Shown: positions 1 to 64,000 of the stretch, in pieces
Layout of the letters: each line of letters begins with the position of its first letter
Position numbering within the stretch: position 1 is the first letter of the stretch
Origin: Achatina immaculata
Taxonomy: Eukaryota; Mollusca; Gastropoda; Stylommatophora; Achatinidae
Assembly: GCA_009760885.1 (NCBI GenBank)
Contig: CM019719.1
Location: 30,048,084 to 30,112,083 of the forward strand
DNA length: 64,000 nucleotides
Reading direction: 5' to 3'
The notes under the pieces: model-generated
The model's input: only the letters and a program-made list of their open reading frames with translations
The model's database searches: none
Told to the model about the DNA's origin: nothing
Position numbers and translations under genes: made by a program

Positions 1-1040
1 GTAGTTTTAAAGAGTTCCGCAGCTCCTCTGGGGACTTCTTCAGTTGCCTTTCAGGCAGTCCACGCTGCATGTTTCCATCACCACATCTCTAGTGCTTCCA
101 GTAAATGTTTCATCTGCTGATTGTCCAAATGTCACCATCATGAAGTAAGAACGTCTCTATCTGCCAGTCTAAATATCATCATCAGGTGCCCCATCGGCTG
201 GCGTTAGTGGTCATGCTTATCCACATTTCCTGACCTTCAATATTTTCCATCAGCTCAGTTCGTAACTTTTTAGCGTGCCGTTTCTGAGCACGGCCTTCTC
301 TCCTGGCCTCTTTATTAGTCCTTTCCCCATCTTTTTTGGACATTTACTGCTCTTGCTTTTCCTGGCTCTGAGCTAATGTCATCGTTGCAGTTGCCCTCAA
401 CTCCCCCCCCCCCACATATCAGTCTCACTCAGCACAGCACAGTCAGTTTTTCACTTCAGTAACCACGACCAAAATGTAAACTTTTCCAGGCCACAAATAT
501 AACCCGTTTGATTTGACACTTTCACTGCATTTACATACTTGTATAAGAATCCATATTTAACTGTTCTTGAATGATATCAACTAAATGTCAGTTTATTCTT
601 CTTTTTCTGTTGTTATTATTATTATTATTTGCACAATTTATTTGGACAATAAATATAGATGTCTGAGGCTAGAACATCGAAATGGGGAGCTATTGTTACT
701 ATTATTGTATGCCCTGTACTCATTGTTATTATTATGTGTCCTGTTCTCATTTTTATTTAAGACAGATAACGAAAGCAGTAAATCGGATACTAGTGGAACA
801 GAAGATGACAGAAGTGTATGTTTCAGCTGGGAAAAAAAATACGCAAAAACAGAAGAAAAGAAAAGAAAAAGAAAGAAATGGGAGAAACAGCAACTGAAGA
901 CAGCAGTAACACTTAGTAATAGGGCAACACTAAAAGCAATCCAACATTTCGGCAGTACGCCTTTGTCAAGGGAAACAACGAGAATCAGCAGTACACCTTG
1001 GCTGGAGAAAGAGAGAGAGAGAGAGAGAGATGTTTGATCG
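1..1040. other. Intron or upstream sequence, no gene seen
   Basis: I see no conserved coding segment here. The region has a poly-C run near 403-413, short ATT repeats near 610-630 and a (GA)n run at about 1010-1030. A C1A exon of the kinase was looked for and not found. Confidence 0.5.
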
Positions 1041-1068
1041 TTCTTGTTGTTTTCCTATTACTATATTT

Positions 1069-1420
1069 TCAGGAATATTTAAGGAAAATACTCGGCATCA
1101 AGTGGAATGAATTCAAGAACAATGCAGAGATAAGACAGATGACTGAACAACAACCAGTCTCACGGGTGATCAGGAAAAGGAGATGGACATATGTTGGCCA
1201 CTTGATGAGAAGAAATGAGCAGAGAATCCCAAAACAAGCTATCAAGTGGAACACAACAGGCCGAAGAAAAAGGGGCAGACCGCGTGAAACTCTGAAGAGA
1301 ACATTATTAAGAGAGGCCAAGTTAACAGGCATAAAATCCTTTGATGAGGTTGAAAGACTCGCCGAAGACAGGAAAAATTGGCGAACTACTTTGCGAGCCC
1401 TATGTGACGTCTAACGGCAC
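1069..1420 (+). mobile_element. LINE family A, 3' end fragment
   Basis: An open frame encodes the end of a non-LTR retrotransposon reverse transcriptase: YLRKILGIKWNEFKNN, then RRWTYVGHLMRRNE, GRRKRGRPRET and RKNWRTTLRALCDV before a stop. A tail of repeated GATATA-like units follows, typical of target-primed insertion. The 5' part is missing. The same family recurs on the minus strand at 39650-40770 and 46610-47640. Confidence 0.85.
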
Positions 1421-1816
1421 GGGAAGGATATAAGATATATATAAGATATAAGATATTTTCATATATAATATTTCTTTTCTGTGATATTTTTTGTAATAAG
1501 CACTATTATTAGAGACCTTGTCTCCAGTATTATAAATACATTATTCATAATGTAATGTGGGTGACATGTGATTTACCTATTTACAGCGTGAAAAATTGAA
1601 CTGTTTGGTAGACTTTACTTTTAGGTCTCAAAACGTTCGAATTGTTAAATAATAGAATTACATAAATTTAGTGATAGTAGTTCTAGAATGTTTTTGTCGT
1701 TTTTCCAAACTGTAAATATTTTATGTTTTAATTTGTTTTGAGATAGTGTTCTTAAAAATAATATGTTGCTGTTAGCAGTAAGAGGAGACGCGAAGCTCTT
1801 CACAGATGATATTTTA

Positions 1817-2052
1817 GCAAAGATCTTGAGCTGGTGACTCAGTGAAGATCTTGAACTGATGTCTTGGTAAAGATTTTGAGCTGATGTCTTGATAAAGATT
1901 CTGAGCTGATGTTTTGGTGAAGATCTTGAGCTGATGTCTTGATGAAGATCTCGAACTGATGCCTTTATAAAGATCTCGGATGGATGTCCTGATAAAGATC
2001 TTGAGCTAATGTCTTGGTGAAGATCTTGAGCTGATGTCTTGGTGAAGATCTT
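1817..2052. repeat. 25-bp minisatellite, about 9 units
   Basis: The unit is close to TGAAGATCTTGAGCTGATGTC plus TTGG and is moderately diverged. The open frame across it on the minus strand is an effect of the repeat, not a gene. Confidence 0.85.
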
Positions 2053-2447
2053 ACAACACAAACTTCATACCTAATGGAGATCGTGGTTCAGTGGCTTTCT
2101 TAATTCTCGAATCGAACCTAAGAAATGTACTTCTAATTCATCTCCACTGTCAGTGAAAAAAAAAACCAAAACAAAACGTATTTTCCAGACTGGACAGTCT
2201 GCAGCCTCTTTATTTGGGGCATTGCCCGGAGCTTGGATAGGGCAGACTTTGATTAGCTGACCCAAATAACGTAAAAACTATATTCTGTATGAAACCTGCA
2301 CAGAGTATAGTTAGACTCATGGCAGAATATTTTCAAATAATGGAAACTCAGAAAGAGAGTAGACCTATAAAGAATGAATTTTAAGACATCTAACAAAACG
2401 GCGGACCTTATATGATGATTTCAGTGTATTAGAAGATATGTAAATAA

Positions 2448-59108
<56,661 letters not shown>

Positions 59109-60860
59109 TAGATCTTGACATTCGAGTGTTGTTCATCTGAGTTATCATTGATAGGAAATTTGTTATAGGGAAAAAAAAGAATGATAGGTTTATAATGTTT
59201 TTGCATTATTGTTCATCATTATGAGATATGTAGATCATGAAACAGTGTTTTGTTACTGTACTATCATATTATGCCCAAGGATTAACATCAAGTAGATTCC
59301 AACTGGCATAAGAAATAAGAAGAAAATGATGAAAATTGTAAATTGGTGTAAAATGTTTCTGAACATTTAACCCTTTCCTGCCCCAATGTCTAAGCTTTTT
59401 TAACAGTGCTAGTTTTGGTATTTCAGTTCGATGCCAGAGTTTTCTTAGTCAAGTAGCCTATTTTGAAAACAAATTTTATTATTAATTTTGTACAGGGAAA
59501 GAATCATTTCTGATCACTTATTAATTCTGTTGTTAAATTATCTGTAATAAATATTAGATGGCAACCAGCATTTATGTCAGTGATAAAAATGATGATGAAT
59601 TAAAACGAAAAATAATAATGAAGCACGTAATAAATTGTGCAAATTCAGCAGCAGATTTCAGCTTTAAATTTTCAGTTTTTGAAATTCTGTAAGAAAGAGT
59701 AAATTTTAACCTGCTAGCAACTGTTAGATAATTTTTTAGCTTTCATGAACATCATAAATAAATCAGAACTCAGAAGCCCAAGTGTCACATGAGGCTGATC
59801 TGGGGATGTTTATTATTAATTTGTCCATGTTTTTATTTGTCCAGATGATTTGTATTTTGTGTTATTTTAATGTTTTTTTTTCAGTTTGTTAGCTTGATCA
59901 TATTTCACCATGCTGATGAAATATGTATCATTGTTTAAGAATTCCTGTGTGCATCAAGTTTGTATAGAAAACTATTGTGTTAATCCAGTTCATATAGAAA
60001 AAAAAATTGTTCCTTCAAATTTGTTTGGATATGAAAAAAACACTATTGTCTTTGAAACTTATATAGAAAACTACTATTTCCATTAAATCACTGTGGAAAG
60101 TCTTTCAGGGCAGTATCATTTTCTCCAGTATATTAATTGCCATTCTTAATGTTGATAAAGAATTCTAAATAATCAGACAAATCTTTATAAAGTCAGTGAC
60201 AGTTGAACAATTATTATGTGAGGTCAGACAGTTTGACATTAGATGAAGTCAGAATTCTTTAGCACACCTTATGTGAAGTCAAAATAGTTTTTTATTTTCC
60301 TAACATGAAATAAAAATATTTGAGCAATCTTGATTAGAAGTAGTTTACAAGATATGAAGTATTTCAAACTTTACATAAACTCAGAGATATTGAAAGCCAG
60401 GTATAACAACTGAACTGTCTTTACACTGATTTTGAGAAGAAAAAAAAAAGCTTGTTAAATGAGATGAGGACAATAGAAGACTTATTTATACAGTCACCTT
60501 ATATTCAGATTATTCGAAAATACTTTGCATAAAGTCACATTGCTTGACTTGTATTTACTAGAAATGTATCATCATAGAAGCTGAAACACAGAACAGTCTG
60601 AATATCACAAATGACCATTTTTGGATGGCTTTGCTCTTTTCATGATTTATTACATCTGTCTTACTGTATTCAGAGAGAGGCATATCTGCTGTATATTTCT
60701 GAAATAATCATCATCATGTGGTATATGTTACCTGCAGACTAATGACCATTCGGTAGTTTTCAGATTAATTACTTTTTAATTCCCTCATTGTTGGCTCTAT
60801 TTCGCCAATCTGGCACTTGTTATATTATCTTGTAATAAATCTGATTTCTTTTTAAATACA
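59109..60860 (+). other. Putative 3' UTR of the cPKC gene
   Basis: This AT-rich, ORF-poor sequence follows the stop codon. Canonical AATAAA hexamers lie at 59546-59551 and 60834-60839; another occurs much further on at 62941-62946. The true cleavage site cannot be decided from sequence alone. Confidence 0.5.
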
Positions 60861-63055
60861 ACAATTGTACTCATTTATGCTGTGAATATTCATGCAGTTA
60901 CCATCTTGATTCAGCTTTTCTGCTTATTTCATTCATGCAACCGGTCATTAGTAAGTTTTAATGATCTATAAAACTTTGTGAAATGTAACACCATTTTCTG
61001 TGAAAATATGTTAATTTTTTTTTTCTGAGTGAAAACAGTGTTTCTATTGATCTACTGGTCTCAGAAATGTATTTTGTGCCTGTGCACAACAATGAATTCA
61101 TGTCAAGTTTTGTCATTTTTCTTAATTATGAATTTACAACCATTTATTTGTAGAACATCGAAGTTGAATTTAACAACACTTTATACATCAGGGTTCAGGA
61201 AATGTTTGTAATATAACTTTACATCTCTACCAGGTTGGCCGTTTTCTGTACAGAACTTTGGATTCAGTTAATATGATTGTCATGTAGCTAGCTCTAGCCA
61301 TGTTTTCTTTTTCCATCATTATTTTGTTACTGGCTCTGGCCATGTTTTTTTGCCATCAGTGTTTGTAACCAGTTCCAGCGATTGTTTTTATTTTATACAG
61401 TTCATTACATTTTTTTCAAGTTCTTTAGTTTTTTTTTTTATAATGCTCCTTTCATCTCAGAAAATGGTTCTGAAGCGGGCAGACATTGTTGGGAGTTTGT
61501 GGAAGTTGTCAAGCATCATTCTGTTGTTCAGCTTCTGTCATGGTTCATTCTATCAATATTTTATGTGCATAATTGGCCACAACAAACAGTCATACATATG
61601 TGAAAATATTGTAACAGATTTTCAGGATGTGTCTCTTATGAGAGAATGCTGTTTGTATGCATACGTTTGTAGAGCTGATCTTAATGCACATGGGCTCGAC
61701 CCTCACCCCCTTTCACTTGTACGTAACACTATTTTTCCTAGACGTTTGATTAATGATTCTCAGTCACTGTATTTACATGTTAAAAATACTGTATTTTTAT
61801 GGTTAATTTTCATGGTAATTTCACTTTAAAGATCACCATTATTTAATTAATTTCTGTTTTTCTAATCTTGAACTGTTCGCTGGTTTGTTTGGTTCCAGCT
61901 TTTTTTTTAAAAGAATTAAATAAAAATCAAAGATGTTCTAATACCATTGGCTCAATGTTTCATTTAAATCCCAGATTATGATTGAACAGCAGAAGAAAAA
62001 AAAAAACAGAAGAAAAATATATATATATATATAATATTTATATATGTATATAAAGATATAAAGTGAAAGTACACACACATACACATCTACACACGTGTGT
62101 GTGTGTGAGCATGCACGTGTGTGTGCACATGCGTTCGTGGACGCATGTGCACTTTCACTTTCACTTTTTTATTTTACACATTGCTTTTACGGTTTATTTT
62201 GTAACATCTGCAAGTTGCAAAATCATTCATTGAGTTTTTTTGTTTTAATAATAGAGCATTATGAGTGTTTAATGGCTTCTGATGCCAAGAGCTCCTGCTG
62301 CCATATTATTATGAGAATTTTTTGTATGCCAGATTTTATGATGCTACAGACTCTTATCCCTTTTTATGATGAAGGTTGCATTTATTTGTTTAATGAGAGT
62401 TTTCAGACATAGTGATTGCTTTATAAAACTGTGTGGGCGCCAGATGGTTGTTCCGCTGTCAGGAATTGAATAATGAGTAAAATAATTTCCCTTGTAAAAT
62501 TGCCGCCATTAAATGTGGAGAGTCTTAAGATTTGAAAAATGTTTTTTAATGATTTTTTATATAAGCTATTCAGATTGTTTTTATTTTACGTTTTTGTAAT
62601 GTTTGTATTTTTGTTGTCCAGTGTTGTTGTAGTGTTTAAGCTTTATTGTTTTATGTTTTGGTCTATATTTTTTATATGTTTATATAAATATGCTATTGTC
62701 CTGTCTAGAAACTTAAAATCAATATGTTGACCATTTCTGACAATTGCTGATAATGGAAGCAACCATATTTTCAACTTGTCAGATAATATTTTTTGTACAG
62801 TTTCTGTTAGAAGTTCACTTTTTTAACAAATCGTGACAAACATAAACTTTACCAGTACAGACTTTTTTTGATAGCCAGTTATAAAACTTGTTTCAGATAT
62901 GTTTAGTTTTTGCCTATTATGTGCTTTTCACAGAGCTTAAAATAAAGTAGTGCAAATGGACCTTTGTGAAAATCAGTATTCACATACGTATTGTGAATAC
63001 TTATGCTGCACAAAAGTATTATTACAGTTGTGATCCTTTTTTTTTTTTTTACACA
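60860..63055. other. 3' flanking sequence, no gene recognised
   Basis: AT-rich sequence with (AT)n and (GT)n microsatellites at about 62018-62165. Short open frames lack domain or splice support. Confidence 0.5.
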
Positions 63056-63149
63056 AAGCATAGACCTGTCATGCCATAGATGTGGTGTTGGTGCTTCTAT
63101 TTTCCGTGACCTGAAAACATCCTTGAAGGCAATGTGGTCAGCATAATGC

Positions 63150-63350
63150 CCAGCTGACTTTCTTTCTCCAGCTGTAGGAGCCCAGCTGACTTTCTTTCAC
63201 CAGCTGTAGGAGCCCAGCTGCCTGTCTTTCTCCAGCTGTAGAAGGAACCAAGTGGTCTAGTTGGGGGACTGGGACAACTCTGGCTGGATTTGAACCACCA
63301 GCTTCTGCATGAAAGATAAATGCACTAATCAATGCGTGGCTCAAGCACCT
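63150..63350 (-). mobile_element. tRNA-like SINE, minus strand
   Basis: The reverse complement has an A-box-like CCACGCATTGATTAGTGC and a B-box GGTTCAAATCC (plus strand 63286-63296). Three 32-bp direct repeats of AGCCCAGCTGACTTTCTTTC precede it. Confidence 0.65.
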
Positions 63351-63499
63351 TCTTTACAAAGAATTGCTGTAAATGAATTGGGAATTTTTTGTTTTGTTTT
63401 TGTTTTTTTTTTCACTGTAATAAAGGATTGCTGAACACTTGAGCTGCTGGACTCAAGAATCACATTTCTGAAAGACAATAGTTTTTGAAAATCCTGGGA

Positions 63500-63860
63500 A
63501 ATGATTAAAGAATGGTACAGCAGCACTCATTGCAGCACTGTATCCCAGGGACAGAAAATAAAGAAGTGCAAAATAAGCTGGAAGTGAAAAAAGAAATATT
63601 GAAAATCATAAAAACAAGACAGTATACCTTGGGCATGTCAAGAGGTATAATACTATAGTGAAGAGCCTTTTTGAGGGCAAGATCAAAGAGAAGAGAACAA
63701 GATAATGACAATGACATACATGAGTGAACAATGTCAAAAGATGGACAGAAACCAGCTTAACTGACTGTACTACAAAGGCAAGAAACAGAGCAGAATGGAG
63801 ATTCATTGCAGCCAACCTTCCGTGGGGCAGCATTAGATGAAGAAATGATGATGATGCAGC
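63500..63860 (+). mobile_element. LINE 3' end, (ATG)n-tailed
   Basis: The plus-strand frame ARNRAEWRFIAANLPWGSIR, a stop and a GATGATGATG tail is the C-terminus of a non-LTR retrotransposon ORF2. Upstream frames are broken. Confidence 0.7.
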
Positions 63861-64000
63861 AGCACTCAGCTCTGAAACTGTAGCTCAAAGAACCTGAATT
63901 GATGACCAAAGACTACTTTGTCTGATACAGAATATTAGTCTTTCCATAACACATGTCGTCCAGTTGATGTTGTAGACACAGTAACCCATGTAGTTAGATT

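Overview
The window is eukaryotic, almost certainly from an invertebrate animal and most plausibly a lophotrochozoan such as a mollusc. It holds one multi-exon gene with introns from about 0.7 to 19 kb, GT-AG splice sites, many truncated non-LTR retrotransposons, Tc1/mariner relics, tRNA-like SINEs and a very high load of intronic minisatellites. The organism call is inference from family conservation and repeat style; no species marker is present.

The only host gene I can support is a conventional (calcium and diacylglycerol dependent) protein kinase C on the + strand. Fourteen exons between 2556 and 59108 join without any phase conflict into 572 codons plus a stop. They give C1B, C2, the V3 hinge, the complete AGC kinase domain and the C-terminal tail with turn and hydrophobic motifs. 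About 100 N-terminal residues (pseudosubstrate and C1A) are expected upstream and lie outside the window. Exon 12 occurs twice (52418-52525 and 53863-53970) inside a 1445-bp tandem duplication that looks identical.

Layout. 1-2555: intron with a LINE 3' end and a 25-bp array. 2556-2664: exon 1. 2665-21605: a 19-kb intron packed with tandem arrays (25 to 83 bp units), polypurine tracts, LINE ends, a Tc1 relic and a SINE carrying a foldback insertion. A 43-bp array runs directly into the acceptor of exon 2. 21735-31773: intron with 32, 54, 34, 99 and 45-bp arrays and three LINE families. 31774-33061: the two C2 exons. 33062-43730: a 24-bp array, an RNase H-bearing LINE, a TIR element, a SINE, a LINE, and a 1.3-kb GC-rich noncoding retroposon with a target-site duplication. 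43731-59108: the kinase exons, with further LINEs, a nested mariner, and the duplicated exon embedded in 32-bp and 55-bp arrays. 59109-64000: AT-rich 3' UTR or intergenic sequence, then a SINE and a LINE end.

The most unusual signals are these: a 43-bp satellite whose unit is a copy of the exon 2 splice acceptor; the duplicated kinase exon with 4-bp microhomology at its junction; and the 1.3-kb (GAA)n-tailed noncoding retroposon. Several transposon insertions also have readable target-site duplications, two of them inside minisatellite arrays. I saw no CRISPR array, operon, RNA gene or viral gene.
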